Shown here: positions 1-6,657 of the stretch, piece by piece
How the letters are laid out: every line of letters starts with the position of its first letter
How positions within the stretch are numbered: the stretch's first letter is position 1
From: Candidatus Heimdallarchaeota archaeon
GTDB taxonomy: Archaea; Asgardarchaeota; Heimdallarchaeia; Heimdallarchaeales; Kariarchaeaceae
NCBI GenBank assembly: GCA_027016475.1
Contig: JALUTL010000316.1
Coordinates: 1-9,375, forward strand
Direction of reading: 5' to 3'
DNA: 9,375 nt
The notes under the pieces: generated by a model
Database searches by the model: none
The model's input: the letters and a program-made list of their open reading frames with translations, nothing else
Told to the model about the DNA's origin: nothing
Translations under genes and position numbers: made by a program

Positions 1-165
1 CCTATTACACATATCGCATCATGTTTAAAAAAGATGACTGCCTCACGTGTATTTTGGTGAAGTTTCCTTTTCCCGTTTTGAGATTTCCGCCTGATTTGTC
101 AATATGTCAACAATGATCCGATGTCTTTCAAATTCGGCCGAAACTTCAATTGATGATTGAAACAG

Positions 166-174
166 AAAATATTT
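166..174 (+). promoter_or_regulatory. TATA-like box of the winged-helix gene
   Basis: The sequence AAAATATTT is centred about 29 bases before the ATG at 199. This fits an archaeal TATA box driving a transcript that starts at or near the start codon. No ribosome-binding sequence precedes the ATG. Confidence 0.45.
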
Positions 175-198
175 CAAATTGAAAATATTGGCCAACCT

Positions 199-996
199 AT
201 GTCATTTTTCAAGAAGCTGTTCGGAAAAGGGAAACCTCCTCACGAAAAAGCACGTGAATTTCTTCTAGGCTATAACTTTTCTGAACCAATTTGCATCCCG
301 TTGATGGAAGAAAGCCCAGTGCCTGGTGATGTGCTTCTCCAAGCCATGGAGCAACTGGTGAGTGAGAAGAGAATACAGGGTCGATTTGTGGGGAAGAAAG
401 GTTGGTTTATCCCTGGTGATCCAACTCCTCAATTCGAGCAAATACTGAACAAGACTGAGAAAGAGCCAGTAGAAATTACTGAATTGCAGGAAACTTTGAA
501 GCTTTCCCCCAAACGTTCTATTTTGGCATTGAAGGATGAACTTCAAAGAAAGCAGAAAACCAACGATTACCTGATCACTGACGATGCTGTTTTTTCTATG
601 AAGTATCTTCGGAAGCTTTGGGACAGTGCATTCACTAAGTTCGATTTGGTTGAAGATGAAATAACGTTTGAGGATGTCCTGAAAGAGCTTCCACACAAAG
701 AAGTTTTCGAACCATTGGCTCATGAGTGGCTGAGGTCAGACAAAAGCCCCATTGTCCAAATGCAAAGCGGGCGACTCATGCTACGTTCTTTGATCCCTGA
801 AATGCTTGTAGATGATGTCAAATCGCAATGGGAAAAAGGAGCCGTACAACTGTCGTTTGATGACTTGGCCGAGAAATATGGGGTATCTGACGAACAGGTT
901 ACACAGTTGATTCTGGATCTTGTCAATTCTGGAGAACTTGATGATGTGACGGTCTATACAACGGATCGGATGATTAAAAGGAGAAGTTCTCTTTAG
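199..996 (+). CDS. Tandem winged-helix protein, possibly UFL1/DDRGK1- or PCI-like
   Basis: The 265-residue product has no motif I can assign with certainty. A short basic N-terminus (FFKKLFGKGK) is followed by what look like three or four winged-helix units at about residues 40-75, 90-130, 154-200 and 215-260. Each has the rhythm of helix, turn, recognition helix ending in 'LV..G.I/L', then a beta wing (for example LVSEKRIQGRFVGKKGWFIP and LVNSGELDDVTVYTTDRMI). From memory this resembles the winged-helix/PCI parts of eukaryotic UFL1 and DDRGK1, but a generic archaeal winged-helix protein is equally possible. There is no catalytic motif, signal peptide or membrane segment. An in-frame TTG at 157 would add 14 residues; the ATG at 199 is preferred because an AT-rich box lies about 29 bases upstream. 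The stop overlaps the stop of the convergent iron-sulfur gene by four bases. Confidence 0.75.
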   Translation: MSFFKKLFGKGKPPHEKAREFLLGYNFSEPICIPLMEESPVPGDVLLQAMEQLVSEKRIQGRFVGKKGWFIPGDPTPQFEQILNKTEKEPVEITELQETLKLSPKRSILALKDELQRKQKTNDYLITDDAVFSMKYLRKLWDSAFTKFDLVEDEITFEDVLKELPHKEVFEPLAHEWLRSDKSPIVQMQSGRLMLRSLIPEMLVDDVKSQWEKGAVQLSFDDLAEKYGVSDEQVTQLILDLVNSGELDDVTVYTTDRMIKRRSSL

Positions 997-1397
997 CAGC
1001 AGCCGCCTGAGCCACAGCCACCACCGGATGTACTGCAACATCCTCCGGCGCCACAGGCTCCTCCACCACACGCACCGCCAATTGCTGAAAGGTCGACATG
1101 TGGGTTTGAGATTTTGAATCCCTTGGTTTCTCCTTGGTTGACGAAATCAACTGTAGCACCCAAGACAAATGGTCGGCTAATTTCATCTACTACAACATCC
1201 AGCCCATTGATTGAAAACACTTCATCTTGGCTGTGAACGTTGGTGTCGACTGCCATGGCATATCGGAGTCCTGACGGGCTGTTTTGAATGAAGATGCGTA
1301 AATACCACTTCTTGTCGAGATCTTTGACAGCCTCCATCACTGCATATTTAGCATCGTCAGTGACCGTAATTTGGAGGCTAGGAACAGTTTCACTCAT
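993..1397 (-). CDS. HesB/IscA-type iron-sulfur protein with cysteine-rich tail
   Basis: The 134-residue product has the A-type carrier fold (Fe-S_biosyn family). Residues 8-20 match the first strand and helix (LQITVTDDAKYAV), 58-72 the 'DEVFSINGLDVVVDE' strand pair, and 92-100 the 'KGFKISNPH' element that normally precedes the C-terminal CGC motif. Typical A-type proteins carry three cysteines, one in a C-S-G motif and two at the C-terminus. Here the first site reads P41-S42-G43 with no cysteine, and the C-terminus is replaced by a Gly/Cys tail with Cys at 110, 115, 120, 121, 128, 133 and 134. All cysteines of the protein lie in that tail. It may carry or insert Fe-S clusters or bind another metal; NadA next door needs a [4Fe-4S] cluster. 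An upstream in-frame GTG (1421) would add eight residues, but the TATA-like box overlaps it and favours the ATG at 1397. Confidence 0.85.
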   Translation of the reverse strand: MSETVPSLQITVTDDAKYAVMEAVKDLDKKWYLRIFIQNSPSGLRYAMAVDTNVHSQDEVFSINGLDVVVDEISRPFVLGATVDFVNQGETKGFKISNPHVDLSAIGGACGGGACGAGGCCSTSGGGCGSGGCC

Positions 1398-1420
1398 ATT
1401 ACAATTTAAGGGAATGGCCA

Positions 1421-1430
1421 CTTTTAAAGG
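1421..1430 (-). promoter_or_regulatory. TATA-like box of the iron-sulfur protein gene
   Basis: On the minus strand this reads CCTTTAAAAG, centred about 28 bases upstream of the ATG at 1397. It overlaps the alternative GTG start at 1421, which argues that the ATG is the true, probably leaderless, start. Confidence 0.5.
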
Positions 1431-1477
1431 AATTGCTAAATGTCAAGCATTGCCATTGGGTTGGGGTAAAATTTCTT

Positions 1478-2254
1478 TCACCCATTCATCTCTTTAATTC
1501 TTTTTTGTATGAACCTTTGGAGGTTGGCAGGGGCGGACACTCTCAACAAAGCCAAATTATCAAGAGATCTAATTCGGGAAATGGCAAACTCTGCCAAAAA
1601 TTGATCCGATGTTTTCAGTACAAGCTTAGTCAAAAGATCAGAATCTCGAAGACGGCTGCAAGCAGCTTCTCTGACAAAGTTAGTGGTGTCCTCAATTGCT
1701 CTGTAATAAAGAAAATTTTGATCCGGAGATTTTAGCATTTCTAATGCCATTTTCCGTATTTTTGGATTGGGATCATTGATGGCTGCTCTTGCCAAAAGGG
1801 TTTGATCCGAAATTTTGCAGAGCGCCAATTGCCTGATTTTGGTATCATCAGAGTTAAGCACAACCTTCTTCAGCAATTCTTCACTTCGAAGTTTTTCCAA
1901 TGCCTCTCTACGAACACGGAAGTCGTTTTCCTCCAAAACAAACCTCAGGAAAAGGTCTTCATGGGACTGTGTTATCCGTGCAATGCAGTAGACCCTCAGA
2001 TCTAAATCCGAAGCACCTATGGCAAGTTCAACATAGATTGATTCGTTTCTTATCCGTCCAAGGGCTTCCATGGCTAGGTCTCGATCTGTTGATTTCATCA
2101 CAAATTTCTGAAGAACCCTTTCATTTGTGATCTGCTCCATTGCCTTCCTTCTCATGAGTTTGACAGGATGTGTAAGTGCAATATTCAAGAATCTGTATTC
2201 TTGAGGAAAAAGTAATGGATTTGATTCTTCCTTTAAGTTGGAGGGCCCTACCAT
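1478..2254 (-). CDS. HEAT-like repeat protein
   Basis: The 258-residue protein is almost wholly made of eight to nine short alpha-helical repeats of about 24-28 residues, from about residue 22 to the C-terminus. The unit resembles 'A(I/V)..D.d..VR..AL.kI.d..LL.k', as in VLEENDFRVRREALEKLRSE and AINDPNPKIRKMALEMLKS. This is the register of short HEAT or HEAT-like repeats, which stack into a curved solenoid and usually mediate protein-protein contacts. There is no catalytic domain, signal peptide or membrane helix, so it is probably a cytosolic scaffold or adaptor whose partner is unknown. It lies between the methyltransferase and the iron-sulfur gene on the same strand, with gaps of about 103 and 80 bases. 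A GTG at 2275 would extend the frame by seven residues; the ATG at 2254 is chosen because an AAATATG element lies about 24 bases upstream and would otherwise overlap the GTG. Confidence 0.85.
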   Translation of the reverse strand: MVGPSNLKEESNPLLFPQEYRFLNIALTHPVKLMRRKAMEQITNERVLQKFVMKSTDRDLAMEALGRIRNESIYVELAIGASDLDLRVYCIARITQSHEDLFLRFVLEENDFRVRREALEKLRSEELLKKVVLNSDDTKIRQLALCKISDQTLLARAAINDPNPKIRKMALEMLKSPDQNFLYYRAIEDTTNFVREAACSRLRDSDLLTKLVLKTSDQFLAEFAISRIRSLDNLALLRVSAPANLQRFIQKRIKEMNG

Positions 2255-2274
2255 ACAAAAATTATGTACGCCCA

Positions 2275-2281
2275 CATATTT
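2275..2281 (-). promoter_or_regulatory. TATA-like box of the HEAT-like gene
   Basis: The minus strand reads AAATATG, centred about 24 bases before the ATG at 2254. A second AT-rich element (GGAATATCC, 2282-2290) lies about 32 bases upstream of the same ATG and is an alternative. Confidence 0.4.
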
Positions 2282-2357
2282 GGATATTCCTTTTTGATGT
2301 CGCTACTAACTGTCTCGAAGATGATGGAATGCGGAAGTGCAATCCGCTTGAAATTTG

Positions 2358-3710
2358 TTACGCTTGTCTTAGCTTCAGCGCTTTGACAACCAAAAATATG
2401 GGCATCCGGTCATAATCCATAAACATCTCTCGTGGATAAGTCAGTACTTGTTCTGGAGTCGGTTTTGGTTCAATCATCTCTTCAATTACAAACCCATGCT
2501 CTTTGAGCAATGAGGCATAATAGGAGAGTGGTCTGTGGAAGTGGTTTGTTGGAAAACCTGAGACCAAGGAGATTTCGATGTTCTGATTGTTGATGTAATC
2601 GCCGACGAGGTATATCTTATCAGAATTTTTGTCGGAATCCCAAGGAAGTCTGAAAGGTTTGAGTGCAGGGGGTGTAAACGCTGGATGAAGAATGGAAAAT
2701 ATGAAAATTCCTTTTTCTGTTAGCATTTGAGAAATCGATCCGATGGTTAAGTCTATGTTATCGTCATCGATGTCCATTAGAACCATGTTTGCAATTGCCA
2801 CATCAAAGGAGTTAGAACCAAATTTTTCAAGAGCACCTGCTGCATCCAATTTAATGTAGTCTATGTCGTATCCCTTTACCTCAGCATAAGATATGGCAAA
2901 ATCGATCATATCACTTGGATCTATCCCAACCACATTTCTTCCCTTTTCAAACATTATTCTGGACAAATAACCTTCCCCACATCCCACATCTACAATTCGT
3001 GAGTGTTTTGGTATGGTTTCTAGAAGTCCCAATACATGAGGTGCAATTAGTTCACGGTGATGAAAATCACCGCCTTCCTTTGACCTCTCATGATAGTGTA
3101 GTGCAATTTTGCTCCATTTGGCAATAGGTGTTGAATCGATGTTCTGGGGTGTTTGAATCTTGTTGTCAACCTTAAGAGCTTTTCCGGTTTCATCAATTGC
3201 TTTGGTGATAATGTGAGGCTTTTGCAAATAGGATTCGATTCTTTGCTTTCCATTCAGTTCTTCATTCAAAACTTTGTCAGCACTGGACGGTGTTGGCTCA
3301 GGTGTGAGAAAAGGCAACCACACATTGATCGGGAAGGAAGGCTTAATTTTTCCTGTTTGGAAGGGGTGTGTTCCTATGGCTTCTGCGTATTCCAACGCAG
3401 GATTGATACTTCCACACTTTGTACATTGAATTTCATAGTAATGTCGATAAACAAGGAATCGTTTGAATTGAACCTTATGTGGCATACATTTGACACATGT
3501 AAATGCTGAACACCGATTGCACCATGCAATTCCATTGAAATGTCTTGGGAGACGGCATGATGAACAAACATACCGGCCATGGAGATAGCATCGAGGTGTT
3601 GCGGTATCTTTGTCCAAGACTGCTTGGTTCCAAGGATAATCCGAGAAAAGTTTGGAATAGGACAGACAATAAAAGCACAGTGTTTGGTCGGAATTCAGTA
3701 CATTTTCCAT
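2358..3710 (-). CDS. Zinc-cluster / class I SAM methyltransferase fusion
   Basis: The 450-residue protein has two modules. Residues 12-99 hold ten cysteines in CxxC-type pairs (C12/C15, C49/C52, C64/C67, C72/C75, C96/C99) plus C41 and H44, which suggests two or three structural zinc sites of treble-clef or zinc-ribbon type. A polar, proline-containing linker (about 115-195) leads to a class I methyltransferase domain. That domain shows a lead-in helix (HYHERSKEGGDFHHRELIAP), motif I IVDVGCGEGYL (239-249), the acidic ribose-binding residue D264 in GIDPS, a motif near 306-316 (IANMVLMDIDD) and the strand IFIFSILHPAF (335-345). The methyltransferase half resembles the Methyltransf_11/25 group. 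The substrate cannot be read from sequence; the zinc module could bind protein or nucleic acid. The ATG at 3710 is the only good start and has a TATA-like box about 25 bases upstream. It begins a run of three same-strand genes. Confidence 0.88.
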   Translation of the reverse strand: MENVLNSDQTLCFYCLSYSKLFSDYPWNQAVLDKDTATPRCYLHGRYVCSSCRLPRHFNGIAWCNRCSAFTCVKCMPHKVQFKRFLVYRHYYEIQCTKCGSINPALEYAEAIGTHPFQTGKIKPSFPINVWLPFLTPEPTPSSADKVLNEELNGKQRIESYLQKPHIITKAIDETGKALKVDNKIQTPQNIDSTPIAKWSKIALHYHERSKEGGDFHHRELIAPHVLGLLETIPKHSRIVDVGCGEGYLSRIMFEKGRNVVGIDPSDMIDFAISYAEVKGYDIDYIKLDAAGALEKFGSNSFDVAIANMVLMDIDDDNIDLTIGSISQMLTEKGIFIFSILHPAFTPPALKPFRLPWDSDKNSDKIYLVGDYINNQNIEISLVSGFPTNHFHRPLSYYASLLKEHGFVIEEMIEPKPTPEQVLTYPREMFMDYDRMPIFLVVKALKLRQA

Positions 3711-3730
3711 GAAAAAAGTGAGATGTTGCC

Positions 3731-3738
3731 CATATAAA
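3731..3738 (-). promoter_or_regulatory. TATA-like box of the methyltransferase gene
   Basis: The minus strand reads TTTATATG, a close match to an archaeal TATA box, centred about 25 bases upstream of the ATG at 3710. It lies in the divergent gap shared with nadA. No Shine-Dalgarno sequence is visible before the ATG. Confidence 0.55.
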
Positions 3739-3821
3739 CTCTATCCTTTGTGGAAAATTGACTGAAAAACATTATGATTTTTGATTTCAACTTTTCCTTG
3801 ACCAAACTGTTTTTTTGCCAG

Positions 3822-3834
3822 TAATATGAAATAT
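3822..3834 (+). promoter_or_regulatory. TATA-like box of nadA
   Basis: TAATATGAAATAT lies about 27-30 bases before the ATG at 3855 but only about 15 before the upstream ATG at 3843. By the spacing seen for the other genes here, this supports 3855 as the start. Confidence 0.4.
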
Positions 3835-3854
3835 CTATCAGGATGAGCTCATCA

Positions 3855-4859
3855 ATGGCAGTCTCAGAAACAGAACTTCATAAAGAGGCTGAGAGACTAT
3901 ACCAGAACCTCAAGAATGTCGGTTGGACATTTGAAGATTGTGAAATCATTGCACCTCTTACATTGGAGATCAACCAATTGAAGAAAGAAAAAAATGCAAT
4001 CATTTTGGCCCATAGCTATGTAACACCAGACATAATTTTTGGGGTTGCAGATTATTCCGGAGATTCCCTCGGGCTGTCGAAACAGGCGGCAGAAACCGAT
4101 GCTGATATTATCATTTTTTCCGGTGTCGTATTCATGGCCGAAACTGCAAAAATCCTCTCACCTGAAAAGACGGTTATTGTGCCATCCCGTGAGGCTGGAT
4201 GCTCCTTGGCAGATGCGATTACTGGAGAGGATGTTCGTAAGTTGAAAGAACAATTTCCGGGAGTGCTTGTCGTTGCTTACGTCAACACAACGGCGGATGT
4301 AAAGGCTGAAGCCGACATTTGCGTAACATCTGCAAATGTTGAGGACATAGTCAACAAACTGGATGCTGAAAGGATCATCTTCATTCCGGACAAAAACATG
4401 GCCAATTATCTAAGAAGAGTAACTGACAAAGAAATTATTGATTATGAAGGGACGTGTATTGTCCATGACAACATCAATCCATCATCCATCGAACTTGCTA
4501 GGGAACGATACGGACAAGACATTGTGATACTTGCACATAGTGAATGCCCACCTGATGTCATTGATCGGGTCGATTTTGTTGAAGGTACGTCTGGAATGAG
4601 AAAGTACATTGCGTCTCATCCAGAAAAAAAACGTTTCATGTTGGCAACTGAATGTGGATTGGCAGATCGGTTCAGTGTTGAGTTTCCGGACAGGGAATTC
4701 ATTGGATCCTGTGTCCTTTGCCCTTATATGAAAAGGAATGAGCTGAGAAACATTCTTCAGGCACTCAAAGACCCAAAACCAGATCAGATTATTACAATTC
4801 CAGAAGAAATAAGGGTCAAAGCAAAGAGATCATTGGATCGAATGTTCGAGATGAGCTAA
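3855..4859 (+). CDS. nadA: Quinolinate synthase NadA
   Basis: NadA condenses iminoaspartate with dihydroxyacetone phosphate to quinolinate in de novo NAD synthesis, using an oxygen-sensitive [4Fe-4S] cluster. The 334-residue product covers the whole family with its three pseudo-repeated domains. Visible motifs are ILAHSYVTPDI near 50-60, GDSLGLS (69-75), SGVVFMAETAKIL (89-101), SREAGCSLAD (111-120), YVNTTADVKAEAD (142-154) and the ending SCVLCPYMK (285-293). The three expected cluster ligands are C116, C231 (in HSECPPD) and C289 (in CPYMK). An in-frame ATG at 3843 would add four residues; I prefer 3855 because of the spacing to the AT-rich box, and 3843 remains possible. The stop overlaps that of the convergent glycerol-3-phosphate dehydrogenase gene by four bases. 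nadC lies 1.8 kb away on the same strand; nadB is absent from the window. Confidence 0.97.
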   Translation: MAVSETELHKEAERLYQNLKNVGWTFEDCEIIAPLTLEINQLKKEKNAIILAHSYVTPDIIFGVADYSGDSLGLSKQAAETDADIIIFSGVVFMAETAKILSPEKTVIVPSREAGCSLADAITGEDVRKLKEQFPGVLVVAYVNTTADVKAEADICVTSANVEDIVNKLDAERIIFIPDKNMANYLRRVTDKEIIDYEGTCIVHDNINPSSIELARERYGQDIVILAHSECPPDVIDRVDFVEGTSGMRKYIASHPEKKRFMLATECGLADRFSVEFPDREFIGSCVLCPYMKRNELRNILQALKDPKPDQIITIPEEIRVKAKRSLDRMFEMS

Positions 4860-6523
4860 ACATCCAACCCCGGATACCACATTCGATTTTTCAAGTATGA
4901 TTTGTAGTTCTCCTTTTCCTGTTCTTTTTGTTGTTCATTCCAACCAAGCTCTTCTCCCATAATTTCTACAACCCGATCTAGGCATTGAAGACCATTGCCC
5001 TTGCAAAATGCAATTAACAATCTTCTTCTGAGAACATCAACCACCGTTCTAGCGTATTCATATCGCACTGCCATTACAATCTGAGCTTCAATAAAGGGGA
5101 GGGATGGGTCAAGTAAGTTCTTCCATTCACTGTTTTCTTTCAACAGCTCCCCAATAATTTCAATTGCAGTTCCATATGAATGAATCAATATTTCAACGGT
5201 TCTTTCGGACAGCTCGTAGGTTCTGGAGAACCTTTTTTTCATTTCCTTTACAAAGGCATCAAAAGATTCCCACTCGTCGAATTCACATCCCCAAAAGGGC
5301 AGTTTATGGGTTAGGCACTTGTGATTCCTCTTCTCCAAACCCAAATTTTTGATCGCCAAGTCAACAGCTTGCTTTGCCATGTCTCTAAATGTAGTCAATT
5401 TACCTCCTGCAATCGAGATAACATCTCCATAGTTCTTGATAGTGTGTTCCCTGCTTGTTTTTCGTTCATCTTTGCTTGGTTGATAGATCAATGGACGAAC
5501 GCCTGCAAACGTTGAATAAATGTCATCATAAGTATAATTTGCATCAGGGAAAAGCTTATTCAATGCGTCCAATACGTATTTAATGTCTTCTTCATCGGCG
5601 ACTGCATCTTCTGGCTTTCCAGGCCAATCAGTATCGGTAGTTCCGACAATGTCAAACTCACCCCATGGCATTACAAAAATTGGACGGTCATCCGTGTTGG
5701 CAAGCAGAATACAATGATCCTTCAACCTTGGTTTTACAGTCAGATGTATCCCCTTCGTTCTTCGAACCTTGATTTCTCCTCTGAAATCCGCTCCATCTAG
5801 GCTTTCGATTTCTTCCGCCCATGGCCCTGATGCGTTGATCATTAGGCGGGTTTTTACTTGGAAGGTCTCTCCATTGTCATAGTCTTTTACATGGAGGGTT
5901 ATTCCTTCAGCGGTTCTTTCCCATTTAATTACCTCTGCATAATTCAATGCATCGCCATGTCCTGCTACTCCGCTTAGGATATTGAGGAGTGTCAACCGTG
6001 CATCATTGGTTCTTGTATCATGATAGTAAGCCCCTCTAACAATTTCCTCATTGTTTACGATGGGAAATCTTTCGATCAGTTCATCTCGTTTCAACATGCG
6101 GTGCTTGCCTATCTGTTTCGGCCAAGCAAGTAAATCATAGAGAAAGAGGCCGATCCTTACCATCCATGGTTTTTGTTTGGTCCAAGTGTAGAGGGGCACG
6201 ACAAACGGCATTACTGTAGAGAAATGAGGTGTCATGTCCGCAACAATTTTCCTTTCCAACGCTGCTTCTCTTACTAATCCAAACTCAAAATTTTGCAGGT
6301 ATCTAAGACCTCCGTGTAACAATTTTGAACTTTCTGAAGATGTTCCGCTTGCGAAGTCATTTTTTTCAAGAAGGGCAACATTCAGCCCCCGCAACATTGC
6401 ATCTCGAAAAATCCCTGCACCCGTAATGCCTCCTCCAACGACAACAATATCAAAACTTCTCGTCTTCAAGCGTTCCTTTAACTTCTCACGTGTTGGCAAC
6501 ATTGCCGACAATCGCTCAACCAT
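4856..6523 (-). CDS. glpD: FAD-dependent glycerol-3-phosphate dehydrogenase (GlpD/GlpA type)
   Basis: This enzyme oxidises sn-glycerol-3-phosphate to dihydroxyacetone phosphate and passes electrons through FAD, usually to quinone at the membrane. The 555-residue product has the FAD-binding motif VVVGGGITGAGI (27-38) with acidic E53 at the end of the second strand, the family signature ASGTSSESSKLLHGGLRYLQ (58-77), YHDTRTNDARLTL, the RRTKGIHL and FVMPWGEFDIVGTTDTDW segments, IAGGKLTTFRDMA near the end of the oxidase domain, and a C-terminal helical cap. At 555 residues it is longer than E. coli GlpD (about 500) and close to GlpA. I see no C-terminal iron-sulfur domain and no glpB or glpC nearby, so GlpD is the better name. 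The TTG at 6526 directly precedes the chosen ATG. It is convergent with nadA and divergent from nadC, in the place where nadB, another FAD enzyme, might be expected. Confidence 0.93.
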   Translation of the reverse strand: MVERLSAMLPTREKLKERLKTRSFDIVVVGGGITGAGIFRDAMLRGLNVALLEKNDFASGTSSESSKLLHGGLRYLQNFEFGLVREAALERKIVADMTPHFSTVMPFVVPLYTWTKQKPWMVRIGLFLYDLLAWPKQIGKHRMLKRDELIERFPIVNNEEIVRGAYYHDTRTNDARLTLLNILSGVAGHGDALNYAEVIKWERTAEGITLHVKDYDNGETFQVKTRLMINASGPWAEEIESLDGADFRGEIKVRRTKGIHLTVKPRLKDHCILLANTDDRPIFVMPWGEFDIVGTTDTDWPGKPEDAVADEEDIKYVLDALNKLFPDANYTYDDIYSTFAGVRPLIYQPSKDERKTSREHTIKNYGDVISIAGGKLTTFRDMAKQAVDLAIKNLGLEKRNHKCLTHKLPFWGCEFDEWESFDAFVKEMKKRFSRTYELSERTVEILIHSYGTAIEIIGELLKENSEWKNLLDPSLPFIEAQIVMAVRYEYARTVVDVLRRRLLIAFCKGNGLQCLDRVVEIMGEELGWNEQQKEQEKENYKSYLKNRMWYPGLDV

Positions 6524-6657
6524 CAATTCGACTTATCTGCCCACATTTTTAATTGAATCCTAAGGAATCATCAACAAGATAAGGATAGAAGTGATTCGCC
6601 ACAAATTTCCATTAGCTGTTAGCCAAACATTATTATTGTTTTCAATTGAGAAAATTG
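6524..6657. promoter_or_regulatory. Divergent promoter region between glpD and nadC
   Basis: This 134-base AT-rich gap separates the two divergent starts. It holds the glpD TATA-like box. For nadC only a weak candidate (ATTATTATT, 6629-6637) is visible at about the right distance, 25 bases, before the ATG at 6658. I found no convincing inverted repeat that would mark an operator. Confidence 0.4.
6545..6552 (-). promoter_or_regulatory. TATA-like box of glpD
   Basis: The minus strand reads TTAAAAAT, centred about 25 bases upstream of the ATG at 6523, in the gap shared with nadC. Confidence 0.45.

Noticed and set aside
1..60. Plus-strand frame open from the left edge, with an ATG at 21
   Set aside because: It is 31 codons from that ATG, shows no domain, and too little of it is visible to call a gene.
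265..723. Minus-strand ORF of 152 codons inside the winged-helix gene
   Set aside because: It lies antisense to a frame with better protein character and its own TATA-like box; no domain is recognisable.
993..1075. GC-rich repetitive stretch as a possible repeat element
   Set aside because: It is fully explained as glycine and cysteine codons of the tail of the Fe-S protein, with varied third positions.
1433..1735. Plus-strand ORF of 100 codons opposite the HEAT-like gene
   Set aside because: It is antisense to a regular repeat protein, has no recognisable domain and starts inside the gap; it is best explained as a shadow frame.
4856..6523. Reading the FAD enzyme between nadA and nadC as L-aspartate oxidase (NadB)
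   Set aside because: The signature after the FAD motif (ASGTSSESSKLLHGGLRYL) and GGKLTTFRD are those of glycerol-3-phosphate dehydrogenase, and NadB motifs are not seen.
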